A stretch of DNA of 5,939 nucleotides from NCBI GenBank assembly GCA_017995495.1, contig JAGOIS010000099.1:1-5939 (forward strand), given 5' to 3'. Origin of the DNA: Candidatus Cloacimonadota bacterium (GTDB taxonomy: Bacteria > Cloacimonadota > Cloacimonadia > Cloacimonadales > Cloacimonadaceae). A program made the translations under genes and the position numbers. The notes beneath the pieces were generated by a model. It ran no database searches and had not been told where the DNA came from. It was given only the letters and a program-made list of their open reading frames with translations. Shown here one piece after another: positions 1 to 5,722 of the stretch. Numbering within the stretch: the stretch's first letter is position 1; the number at the start of each line of letters is the position of its first letter.

Positions 1-1325
1 TTGAGAAACCGCACCGAAAGTTTGGGCACCCCGGCCACGCCTCCAGCGGCCAGGCGGGCTGTTTTCACCCTGCCGTCTTCAGTTTCGATCAGCACCGCCG
101 TCACCACCGAAGAAATATCCACCGCCTTGCGCTTGGCGGCTTTGGTGGCTCTCAAAAAGGCATCGCGCCGGGGCGGCTGGATCACTATGGCCGAGATGAT
201 CTCGCCGGTCTTCAAGGCGGTTTTGCGGTAGTCCAGATAGAATTCCGCCAGCGCAACGCGCCTCACCCCCGCTGAGGAAAAAAGCTCCAGCGAGGCATCC
301 AGGGCCAGCAGCAAGGGCAGGGTGTCCCCGATCGGCGAGGCGTTGGCAATGTTGCCGGCCAGGGTGGCAAAATTGCGGATCTGGGTGGAGGCAATGTGCC
401 GCACAAGCTCATGCAGCACAGGCAGATCGGTCTTGATGATCCCGGATTGCAGCAGCATGGTATAGCTCACGTTGGCGCCGATCCTGATCCCCTCGCGGGT
501 GAAGGAGATGAGGTCCAGACCGTTGATGGCGCTCAGGTCGATCAAAAGCGGGAAGCTCTTGCGCTGCACGTTCATCTGCACCATGATGTCCGTTCCGCCG
601 GAGATGAAGGCGCATTCCCGCTCAGCAGAGGTCAGCTCTGCCAATTCCTCCAGGTTTTGGGGCAGGAGGTAGCTCTGGCAATGGCGCAGCTTCGACCCTG
701 TCTTTTTGGTGTATTCTGGTTTGGAGCAAAATGAAAACAAACTTGGCTCCACCTCACGGCACCAGTCTGGCACAATTTGTTGCTGATCATGGTTTTGGGC
801 CAGGTCACGCGCGGCGGCAAGGATGCTTTCATAACCGGTGCAGCGGCAGAGGTTGCCCTCCAGCGCGCTCAGGATCTCCTCTTCGGAGGGATGCGGCTTC
901 ATCGCCAGCAACGCGAACAGGCTCATCACAAAACCCGGCGAGCAGTAGCCGCACTGGGTGGAATGATGTTCCAGCATCTTTTGCTGGATGGGATGCAGCC
1001 GGTCCGGAGTACCCAGGCCTTCAACGGTGATCAGGTGTTTGCCCTGCAGCTTGGCAGTGTTGTACAGGCAGGAAGTGACCGCTTCATAGAAGATCAGGCC
1101 TTCCCGCGGCGAGGCCACCACAACCGTGCAGGCGCCGCAGTCGCCTTCGTTGCAGCTGCACTTGGTGCCCCAAAGTTGCTGGGTCTGCTGCAAAAATTCC
1201 AGGGTGGTCTGGGCCGGCGGAATTTCAGCAAGCAGGGGTTTTCCGTTCAACCAGAAGCTGACGCGGTTATGGCTGTACGCGCCAACCGAAGCGGCACGCG
1301 GGTTTTCGGCGGAGTTTTCTTTCAT
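1..1325 (-). CDS. xdhA: Molybdenum hydroxylase (xanthine dehydrogenase family) fused [2Fe-2S]/FAD subunit, 3' end cut off by window edge
   Basis: Translating the minus strand from the ATG at 1325 gives 441 uninterrupted residues to the window edge, so the C-terminus is missing. Residues about 20-90 form a plant-type [2Fe-2S] domain with cysteines 58, 63, 66 and 86 (CNEGDCGAC). Residues about 105-175 form the second [2Fe-2S] domain with C125, C128, C160 and C162 (QCGYCSPGF, LCRCTGY). Residues about 215-385 form the FAD-binding domain, with SGGTD at 242-246 and AGNIANASPIGD at 323-334. The start of the CO-dehydrogenase flavoprotein C-terminal domain follows. This order matches XdhA-type small subunits, usually about 460-490 residues, so perhaps 20-50 residues lie outside. 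In the family this subunit passes electrons from the Mo-cofactor subunit through iron-sulfur centres to FAD; the large subunit probably follows off the left edge. The substrate (purine or another heterocycle) cannot be read from this half. The ribosome binding site is a modest AGGT six bases before ATG, and no nearer in-frame ATG exists. Confidence 0.93.
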   Translation of the reverse strand, partial: MKENSAENPRAASVGAYSHNRVSFWLNGKPLLAEIPPAQTTLEFLQQTQQLWGTKCSCNEGDCGACTVVVASPREGLIFYEAVTSCLYNTAKLQGKHLITVEGLGTPDRLHPIQQKMLEHHSTQCGYCSPGFVMSLFALLAMKPHPSEEEILSALEGNLCRCTGYESILAAARDLAQNHDQQQIVPDWCREVEPSLFSFCSKPEYTKKTGSKLRHCQSYLLPQNLEELAELTSAERECAFISGGTDIMVQMNVQRKSFPLLIDLSAINGLDLISFTREGIRIGANVSYTMLLQSGIIKTDLPVLHELVRHIASTQIRNFATLAGNIANASPIGDTLPLLLALDASLELFSSAGVRRVALAEFYLDYRKTALKTGEIISAIVIQPPRRDAFLRATKAAKRKAVDISSVVTAVLIETEDGRVKTARLAAGGVAGVPKLSVRFL

Positions 1326-1416
1326 CGTCTGACCTGCCTGAAAAATTGGTTTTTGACCTTTTCTGATACTCAGCCATATTTGTCCAGTTTTTTCCCGCCC
1401 GGCTTCTCAGGAAGAT

Positions 1417-1468
1417 CAATCCCCCATATTTTGGGGTTGACACACAATCCCCCGCCCCGGTATTTTGG
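1417..1468. repeat. Repeated words CAATCCCCC and TATTTTGG around the sigma-factor promoter
   Basis: CAATCCCCC occurs at 1417-1425 and again at 1445-1453. TATTTTGG occurs at 1427-1434 and again at 1461-1468. The first pair also creates a small dyad, CCCCA-tattt-TGGGG, just before the -35 box, and the last TATTTT is the proposed -10. The identity is seen directly; a role as operator or duplicated promoter is inference. Confidence 0.5.
1437..1466 (+). promoter_or_regulatory. Sigma-70-like promoter for the ECF sigma factor operon
   Basis: A perfect -35 TTGACA (1437-1442) is followed after 18 bases by TATTTT (1461-1466), four of six matches to TATAAT. Transcription would begin near 1472, leaving a leader of about 70 bases before the sigma gene. 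It is a housekeeping-type promoter and does not carry ECF-type GAAC/GTC boxes at normal spacing. Confidence 0.55.
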
Positions 1469-1471
1469 CTT

Positions 1472-1515
1472 CGAACAAAGATTTTACCAACACTTGGTCT
1501 CCTCTGTTCGTTGGT
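1472..1515 (+). other. Potential structured 5' leader of the sigma operon
   Basis: CGAACA (1472-1477) is an exact inverted match to TGTTCG (1505-1510). Between them ACCAA (1486-1490) can pair with TTGGT at 1494-1498 across a 3-base loop, or with a second TTGGT at 1511-1515. The predicted transcript would start with this element. The two alternative pairings make it a possible regulatory leader, but the stems are short and chance is not excluded. Confidence 0.3.
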
Positions 1516-1543
1516 TAGGTAGAAGGAAACCTGGGAGCGACTC

Positions 1544-2032
1544 ATGATCGACCTCGACGAATTTGTCCGCTTGCACGAAAGGGCGTTGTTGAACTTCGCC
1601 CTGCAGCTCACGCGTGACGAGGACGACGCCCATGATTTGCTGCAGGACACCTGGCTAAAATGCATCACCTTTCAACAATTGCTGTCCGGACTCAGCGAAC
1701 AGAAACAGCGCAGTTGGCTCTTCACCGTGCTCAAGAACCGCTGGTTGGACATCTGCCGCCACCGCAAACTGGAGCGCCTCAGTGTGCCGATGCGCGAACC
1801 CGCGATGCCTTCCGCCCTGGTCCAGTATCAACTGGAAGCACAGTTGGAAAAACTGCCTTCCTTGGAAAGGGAGTTGGTTTACCAAAAATACTGGCTGGGC
1901 TGCAACAGCCGCCAGATCGCCGAGGACAAGGGGATACCGGAAGGAACGGTGCGTTGGCGCCTGAAGCTGGGGCTAGACAAGCTAAGAACTTTGATCGAAC
2001 AGAGTGATAAGGAGGAAAGATGTCTACTCTGA
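1544..2032 (+). CDS. ECF-family RNA polymerase sigma factor (sigma-70 family)
   Basis: The 162-residue protein has the two-domain layout and length usual for ECF sigma factors. Region 2 covers about residues 10-75, with DDAHDLLQDTWLK at 27-39 resembling the core-binding 2.1/2.2 segment and WLFTVLKNRWLDICRHRK at 58-75 resembling the -10-recognising 2.4 segment. Region 4 covers about 104-150 and contains the helix-turn-helix NSRQIAEDKGIPEGTVRWRL (121-140), which in this family contacts the -35 element. A GGGAG site lies six bases before ATG. The stop codon lies inside the next gene, so the two are almost certainly co-transcribed and coupled. No classical membrane anti-sigma factor adjoins it. 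The ECF subgroup and target promoters cannot be assigned. Confidence 0.93.
   Translation: MIDLDEFVRLHERALLNFALQLTRDEDDAHDLLQDTWLKCITFQQLLSGLSEQKQRSWLFTVLKNRWLDICRHRKLERLSVPMREPAMPSALVQYQLEAQLEKLPSLERELVYQKYWLGCNSRQIAEDKGIPEGTVRWRLKLGLDKLRTLIEQSDKEERCLL
2009..2019 (+). promoter_or_regulatory. Strong ribosome binding site inside the sigma gene
   Basis: AAGGAGG followed by AAAG directly precedes the ATG at 2020, which decides that start. The in-frame ATG at 2032, which overlaps the sigma stop as TGATG, is 16 bases from GGAGG and so less likely as a primary start. It could still be used by translational coupling. Confidence 0.7.
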
Positions 2033-3240
2033 TGCGCAACATCGGCATCCTGGATGCCCGTAAAGCCACCCCGGAGCAGATCGCCGGGATCGGCAAAATG
2101 GTGAATATCGGCTGTATCGTGGTAAATCCCGCCACCAAGGCGGAACTGATGAAGGTCAGCTTGCTCAACGTGGGTAAAATGCTGGAACTTGATGATGATT
2201 ACCGGCTGCACACCGGACCGCTGGAGATCACGCGAAACATGCTTCAGGAAGCTCCCGGGCCTCTGAAATACTGCATAACCGGGCCCCTGAGCCTGGATTG
2301 CGAACTCACTCCCGAGCTCCTACAGTCAAAACTGGCCGGGCTCTGCCTGATCGGGCCGGCTTCGGTGCCAGAACACCTGCACGGGGTTTTCATGGCGATC
2401 GCCAAAGACATCATCGGCCCCGTCACAACCATTCCCTGCGACGGCACCAAAGTGCTGGGCAGGGTGGGCAAGATCAACCTCACCAATGCCTATTTGGAAG
2501 CCTTGGAAGACGGCACCAAACTGAGCCTGGCCGGAAACCTGACCCTGGCTGAAGACCTGGACCCGGAGCTCTTTGTCCGCAAGATATCCAGTATCAAGGT
2601 GATGGGCGGCGTCACCTGCGACCTCAGCCAGGAGGAGATGCTGCGCAAGGTGCTCGCCGCGTCGGAACAGACCCGCGTGCGCATCATCCGCTCAGATTAT
2701 CATTATGTTCCCGGCGGCACCCGCCTCGACGCCTTCACCGTGATGACCGTGAACAAAAACACCATATCCTGCCCCGGGCTGCTGATCCTGGACGAGGAAT
2801 TCACCGAAGACATCATCCGGGAAAAGGACGTGCGCTTCGAAGCCGGCACCCTCTACTTTCCCCAAAACGTGATGCGGGAAATGGCTTCCCGCCTCTTCTC
2901 AGGCAGCCACGGCATTCCCTACGAACCGGGAAAACTGACCCTCGTAACTTCGGAGCAGCACATCACCCAGGCCCGCCTGGAATCGCTGCCCGAAGGCACG
3001 CTGCTGCTGGTGAACGGAGTGCTGGAATTCGACGAAGATGTGAGCCTCGAAACCGCGGCCGCGAAGATCGCCGTCTTGGACAACTACGGCCAGATCACCG
3101 CCAGCCGCGATCTGGCCAGCATCCTGCAGGGAAAACTGCGCCGGGATCAAGGCTCCATCAACTCCAGGGAAGAAGATGAGGAGGAAGTTCCCCCCGCTTT
3201 CGATATCGTGATCGAGAACGTGGCCACCTACTCCTTCTGA
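2020..3240 (+). CDS. Uncharacterised repeat (solenoid-like) protein encoded with an ECF sigma factor
   Basis: I do not recognise a named family. The 406-residue protein has no signal peptide or membrane segment, so it is probably cytoplasmic. Most of it reads as irregular units of about 22-26 residues: a short strand with a glycine turn (IxxxGxLxL), then an acidic loop and a helix ending in leucines. Examples begin near residues 28, 83, 106, 166, 190, 247, 270, 327 and 350 (YCITGPLSLD, LSLAGNLTLAED, IKVMGGVTCD, LLLVNGVLEFDED). This resembles leucine-rich-repeat or other beta-solenoid folds. The C-terminus is strongly acidic (REEDEEEV, 383-390), then hydrophobic. Codon choice is normal for a real gene. 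The 13-base overlap with the sigma gene suggests a linked role, perhaps as a soluble regulator or scaffold for the sigma factor; that is inference. The terminator at 3269 closes the operon. Confidence 0.9.
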   Translation: MSTLMRNIGILDARKATPEQIAGIGKMVNIGCIVVNPATKAELMKVSLLNVGKMLELDDDYRLHTGPLEITRNMLQEAPGPLKYCITGPLSLDCELTPELLQSKLAGLCLIGPASVPEHLHGVFMAIAKDIIGPVTTIPCDGTKVLGRVGKINLTNAYLEALEDGTKLSLAGNLTLAEDLDPELFVRKISSIKVMGGVTCDLSQEEMLRKVLAASEQTRVRIIRSDYHYVPGGTRLDAFTVMTVNKNTISCPGLLILDEEFTEDIIREKDVRFEAGTLYFPQNVMREMASRLFSGSHGIPYEPGKLTLVTSEQHITQARLESLPEGTLLLVNGVLEFDEDVSLETAAAKIAVLDNYGQITASRDLASILQGKLRRDQGSINSREEDEEEVPPAFDIVIENVATYSF

Positions 3241-3268
3241 TCCCGTCCATCTTCACAACTGCATAAGT

Positions 3269-3298
3269 GCCCCGCCGTTGGCGGGGCTCTTGTTTTTT
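3269..3298 (+). terminator. Intrinsic terminator of the sigma/solenoid operon
   Basis: A perfect 8-bp stem GCCCCGCC/GGCGGGGC (3269-3276 with 3280-3287) with loop GTT is followed by TCTTGTTTTTT. It begins 28 bases after the stop codon. The opposite strand lacks a T-tract, so it is directional. Confidence 0.92.
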
Positions 3299-3380
3299 AC
3301 CGTTCACAACAAAAAAATCCCAACACTTCCCCGCGGCTGCACGTTAGAGATAGGTAAAGACACTTGCATGGAGACGAGAA

Positions 3381-3575
3381 ATGAACAATCCGACATCCCA
3401 CGCCACCAACTTTCAGACGCGCTGCGAAGAAAGGGAAAACACCCGGCCGGCAGCCACAAGTTTAACCAACCCGGGGTCCTGGACCCAACTTAACAAGGAG
3501 ATCGCCATGCGTATCCTCAAAACCTGGCGTGAGCACCGCGAGCGGCTGATCATTCAGCGCCTGCACCTGCTCTGA
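3381..3575 (+). CDS. Small hypothetical protein, 64 codons, with an alternative 22-codon internal start at 3507
   Basis: No family is recognised. The frame from ATG 3381 has GGAG seven bases upstream (3370-3373), gives a 64-residue polar protein and ends at TGA 3573-3575. Inside it, ATG 3507 has its own site, AAGGAG, six bases upstream. That start would give a 22-residue basic, leucine-rich peptide (MRILKTWREH then RERLIIQRLHLL) that could form an amphipathic helix. The third codon positions of the longer frame are GC-rich, as in neighbouring genes, but positions one and two are not typical of coding sequence. A strong terminator begins 18 bases after the stop, which argues that the stretch is a real short transcription unit. 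No clear promoter was found. It could be a microprotein gene, a toxin-like peptide, or a small RNA with a short ORF. A leader peptide is less likely because no plus-strand gene follows nearby. Confidence 0.4.
   Translation: MNNPTSHATNFQTRCEERENTRPAATSLTNPGSWTQLNKEIAMRILKTWREHRERLIIQRLHLL
3495..3509 (+). promoter_or_regulatory. Internal ribosome binding site and start for a 22-residue peptide
   Basis: AAGGAG (3495-3500), spacer ATCGCC and ATG (3507-3509) form the best translation start in this small unit. It sits just after a TAA (3491-3493) that ends a different 41-codon frame starting at 3368. Either the 64-codon or the 22-codon product, or both, may be made. Confidence 0.45.
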
Positions 3576-3593
3576 AGCCAACTCCGCACCCGC

Positions 3594-3644
3594 GCGGACC
3601 AAAGCGCCTGAGGCGAACCTTCAGCACTTTGGTCCGCTCTTTTA
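3594..3644 (+). terminator. Long hairpin intrinsic terminator after the small ORF
   Basis: A perfect 11-bp stem, GCGGACCAAAG (3594-3604) with CTTTGGTCCGC (3627-3637), is capped by an inner stem CTGAGG-cgaa-CCTTCAG with one bulged T. TCTTTTA follows. The T-tract is on the plus side only, so it serves the small plus-strand unit. The elaborate stem is unusual for a simple terminator and would suit the 3' end of a stable small RNA. Confidence 0.8.
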
Positions 3645-3812
3645 TCTGGCTGTCTTTCCCATCAAGCGGGTGAAATTGTTCCCCCTAAAATCAGCCCGGA
3701 GGGCGGCAGAAAGATAGTGAGGGAGCGGAGACATCGCGTTGAACGGAACCGCTCGCACACACAAACATCACCCCTTTTTACGCGGGCCAGCACCGATGTG
3801 GCGCATTAGGTT

Positions 3813-3906
3813 CGCAGGAGTCATTCAGCCCAGTTTAGCAGGAGTAATTCAGCTCAAAGCAATCTTAAAAGCGGCTGCCAACCTGGCGGGCTGAAAGACT
3901 CATGCG
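3813..3906. repeat. Three-copy 16-19 bp motif: two direct, one inverted
   Basis: GCAGGAGTCATTCAGC (3814-3829) and GCAGGAGTAATTCAGC (3838-3853) are direct copies 24 bases apart with one mismatch. GGGCTGAAAGACTCATGCG (3888-3906) matches the reverse complement of 3813-3831 at 17 of 19 positions. The first and third copies could therefore fold as a stem enclosing the second. It could be a binding-site cluster, a dispersed palindromic repeat or a small mobile-element relic. Confidence 0.6.
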
Positions 3907-3977
3907 GTATGATGTGGTGAGTTAGGTTTGCATGATGCCGGCTATGCGAAATTGATAAAAACAAAGTCCTCTCTTTC

Positions 3978-3997
3978 CGCAGCATCGGAATGCTGCG
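3978..3997 (-). other. Hairpin downstream of the lipoprotein gene, possible weak terminator
   Basis: CGCAGCAT-CGGA-ATGCTGCG is a perfect 8-bp stem with a 4-base loop, 37 bases beyond the stop of the minus-strand lipoprotein gene. On that strand the nearest T-tract (GTTTTTA, about 3956-3961) is some 15 bases away, so it is not a canonical intrinsic terminator. It may protect the mRNA 3' end instead. Confidence 0.4.
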
Positions 3998-4034
3998 CTA
4001 CGCGCATTGCCAAAGGCCCAGAGCCAAGAATCGA

Positions 4035-5117
4035 TCAATTCATAGCCATGCAGACGCGGAAGCCATTGGTGGAGCTGCCGCCATCCGCACCGCCGTAGTC
4101 CCGACTCCTAACGGTGCAGCCGTCGGCACTATTGCCCCAGCTGCCGCCGCGCTTCACACGTGACGACCCGCCATCTGGACCCGTCGGATCAATATAAGAA
4201 CCAGTGGGATAATCTCCATATATGTCCCAGCACCATTCCCACACATTGCCGCTCATGTCGAAGGTGCCAAGCTCGTTCGCTGCTTTTTCGCCAACATCGT
4301 GGGTCCTCCCGCCGGAGTTACCGAAGTACCAAGCTACATCATAGCTATAGTTGCTGCCGCTATAGGTGTAACCCTGGCTCTGGTTGCCCCCTTTGGCGGC
4401 AAACATCCATTCCATCTCCGTGGGCAGGCGATAGCCGTTGGCGCTCCAGGCGCAGGTAATGTTTGTAGCGTTATATGAATCGATGTTCCACCCGGAGGGC
4501 CAGTTGTCCGGATTTGTTCCGTAAGTGAGGTAGCTGTAACAGGGTGACAGATCTTCCATAATACTGCGCCGGTTGCAGTATTCGATGGCTTTGAACCAAG
4601 AGACCATCTCCACCGGACGGTTGGGATTACCGCCAGAAATTGAAGGATTTGTCCCCATCACGGCTTGGTATTCCGCCTGGGTTACCTCATATTTGCCAAG
4701 GTAAAATGAGGATAGAGTTACCGTGTAAGAGAATGCGGGATTGAAGCTGCCTCCGTGGACAAACAGCATTTCAGAGGGTTCCAAGGTTATGGTGTAGCTC
4801 GCGGTGGCGATGGCGCTGTCCTGCAGGCCGCTTCCGTAGGCTATGGCTTTCAGGGTTGTGGCTTGTGTAACGTGAATTGGGCTGTAGTATACGGAAGAAT
4901 TGGTGTTGGGGTCGCTGCCGTCGGTGGTGTACCGGATCGTCGTGCCCGGGGTGGTTGTGGTTAAGCCAACGTCAACCACTCCTTCATAAGTGCCTCCGGC
5001 AGGACTGAAGACCGGCTTGGACACCTGATCTGGATCCGTCGGTTTGTGGCAGCCTGCCACCATAAGCCCGGTTAACAATGTATTCAGGATCAAAACCCGT
5101 AATGTGTTTGATTTCAT
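4035..5117 (-). CDS. Lipoprotein with chitobiase-C-terminal-like domain and SUMF1 (FGE-sulfatase) domain
   Basis: From ATG 5117 the protein has 360 residues. Residues 1-22 form a lipoprotein signal peptide ending in VAGC, with C23 as the lipid attachment site. Residues about 36-110 match the CHB_HEX_C type domain (FSPAGGTY, TIRYTTDGSDPN, TTLKAIAYGSG, ASYTI), a beta-sandwich. Residues about 117-358 form a SUMF1/FGE-sulfatase domain (MLFVHGGSF, YEVTQAEYQ, RPVEMVSWFKAIEYCN, GYRLPTEMEWMFAAKGG, DMSGNVWEWCWD, VKRGGSW, NGFRV). In true formylglycine-generating enzymes two cysteines follow RGGS[FW]. Here the second is kept (C334) but the first is replaced by N329, so FGE activity is doubtful; a binding or structural role at the cell surface is likelier. 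GAGG lies six bases before ATG 5117, favouring this start. ATG 5129, which overlaps the upstream small ORF's stop as ATGA, would give 364 residues by coupling. Confidence 0.92.
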   Translation of the reverse strand: MKSNTLRVLILNTLLTGLMVAGCHKPTDPDQVSKPVFSPAGGTYEGVVDVGLTTTTPGTTIRYTTDGSDPNTNSSVYYSPIHVTQATTLKAIAYGSGLQDSAIATASYTITLEPSEMLFVHGGSFNPAFSYTVTLSSFYLGKYEVTQAEYQAVMGTNPSISGGNPNRPVEMVSWFKAIEYCNRRSIMEDLSPCYSYLTYGTNPDNWPSGWNIDSYNATNITCAWSANGYRLPTEMEWMFAAKGGNQSQGYTYSGSNYSYDVAWYFGNSGGRTHDVGEKAANELGTFDMSGNVWEWCWDIYGDYPTGSYIDPTGPDGGSSRVKRGGSWGNSADGCTVRSRDYGGADGGSSTNGFRVCMAMN

Positions 5118-5125
5118 GATATACC

Positions 5126-5251
5126 TCATTTACTAAAATGACTGGTAACTTGTGGATCTGGGGAAGAAATTGATTTCTTAAGCGTGCGGACGCTGGCGTT
5201 CAAGCTTTGCGTAAAAATGTAAGGCGCGGGGAAAACAACAGTTTTGTTCAT
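5126..5251 (-). CDS. Hypothetical 41-residue small protein or leader peptide upstream of the lipoprotein
   Basis: On the minus strand AAGGAG stands six bases before ATG 5251, as good a ribosome binding site as any in the window. The frame runs 41 codons (beginning MNKTVVFPAPYIF and ending QVTSHFSK) to TGA at 5128-5126. That stop overlaps ATG 5129 as ATGA and lies eight bases before the preferred lipoprotein start at 5117. The arrangement suggests translational coupling, with the small ORF read first from the same mRNA. The sequence matches nothing I know, and the hydrophobic stretch is too short for a membrane segment or a clear signal peptide. It may be a leader peptide, a microprotein or the decayed start of an older gene. 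The site and the junction are seen; function is unknown. Confidence 0.45.
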   Translation of the reverse strand: MNKTVVFPAPYIFTQSLNASVRTLKKSISSPDPQVTSHFSK

Positions 5252-5433
5252 GTTATGCTCCTTGATGGTGGTTCTGTGAGTGGATTTTTACTCTGTCTGG
5301 CGTCGCCCGGCGCCAGTCCCTGGGCCCTAAAACCCTGGCCCCGGGCCGAGAACCGGCACGCGGGACAAGAAAAAATGCTTTTACCATTGGTAATGTCATA
5401 TCCATGGTTTACTTCCCGATGGGTGTTAAGTTC
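5252..5433 (-). other. Long leader of the lipoprotein operon with GC-rich hairpins
   Basis: If transcription starts near 5427, about 175 untranslated bases precede the 41-codon ORF. They include a stem CTGGCGTC/GGCGCCAG (5297-5304 with 5309-5316, one G-U type pair, loop GCCC) and overlapping GGGCC/GGCCC words at 5322-5346 that can pair in more than one way. I recognise no known riboswitch class. No T-tract follows either hairpin on the minus strand, so attenuation by termination is not supported. Confidence 0.35.
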
Positions 5434-5463
5434 ATGTTAACCTGAGGCATGAATTATTGTCAA
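5434..5463 (-). promoter_or_regulatory. Sigma-70-like promoter reading toward the small ORF and lipoprotein
   Basis: On the minus strand a perfect TTGACA (5463-5458) is followed after 18 bases by TAACAT (5439-5434), four of six matches to TATAAT. The local sequence is AT-rich relative to its surroundings. It would give a start near 5427. Confidence 0.5.
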
Positions 5464-5722
5464 GCGGAAATTCGGGCTGGGAAATAAAAGGGTCTCTTTC
5501 ATTCTTGGGGGGAGTTGAGCGAAAAACCTGGTTTGGAAAAGGGGCTGCCGTCTCTTGAACTGGCGCAAACAATTCAGCAGAGGCGGCGCGGCTGGAGTGG
5601 CGCGGCATTCCCCCGTGGCGAAAATCAAAGGGTCCGCAGAGTCCGAATCCCAAGCTACTTTCGCTGGTTTCAGGGACAACAGGGCAAATGATCGCCCGCC
5701 GCATTTTCCTTTCCAGCACGGT
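5464..5722. other. Non-coding stretch between divergent units
   Basis: Open frames exist on both strands here but have no ribosome binding site and no recognisable family. The minus-strand ones begin inside the palindrome at 5723-5793. Apart from that flanking palindrome I see no gene, RNA or repeat in this stretch. Confidence 0.5.

Larger units (their letters stand above)
3645..4034. other. Gene-poor region between convergent units, with hairpins and a repeat
   Basis: No convincing coding frame is seen in these 390 bases. There is a purine-rich stretch near 3700-3730 and a dyad GAGCGG (3723-3728) with CCGCTC (3749-3754). The three-copy repeat at 3813-3906 and the hairpin at 3978-3997 are listed separately. 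The lipoprotein gene ends at its right border on the opposite strand, so much of it is probably convergent 3'-flanking sequence. No tRNA, rRNA or known riboswitch was recognised. Confidence 0.5.

Noticed and set aside
1473..1499. Possible ECF-type autoregulatory promoter (GAAC ... GTC) before the sigma gene
   Set aside because: The boxes are 20 bases apart, longer than the roughly 16-17 usual for ECF promoters, and a better housekeeping-type promoter lies just upstream.
777..1547. A 256-codon plus-strand frame spanning the left region
   Set aside because: It lies antisense to the xdhA coding sequence, whose minus-strand translation shows all eight iron-sulfur cysteines and FAD motifs. The plus frame has no recognisable domain or ribosome binding site.
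1267..1668. A 133-codon minus-strand frame across the divergent intergenic region
   Set aside because: It overlaps the starts of both xdhA and the sigma gene in another frame and resembles no protein.
3278..3493. A 71-codon plus-strand frame starting inside the terminator
   Set aside because: Its first codons overlap the terminator loop and T-tract. The internal ATG at 3368 has only a weak ribosome binding site compared with the starts at 3381 and 3507.
5207..5440. A 77-codon plus-strand frame
   Set aside because: It has no plausible ribosome binding site and is antisense to the better supported 41-codon ORF and its leader.
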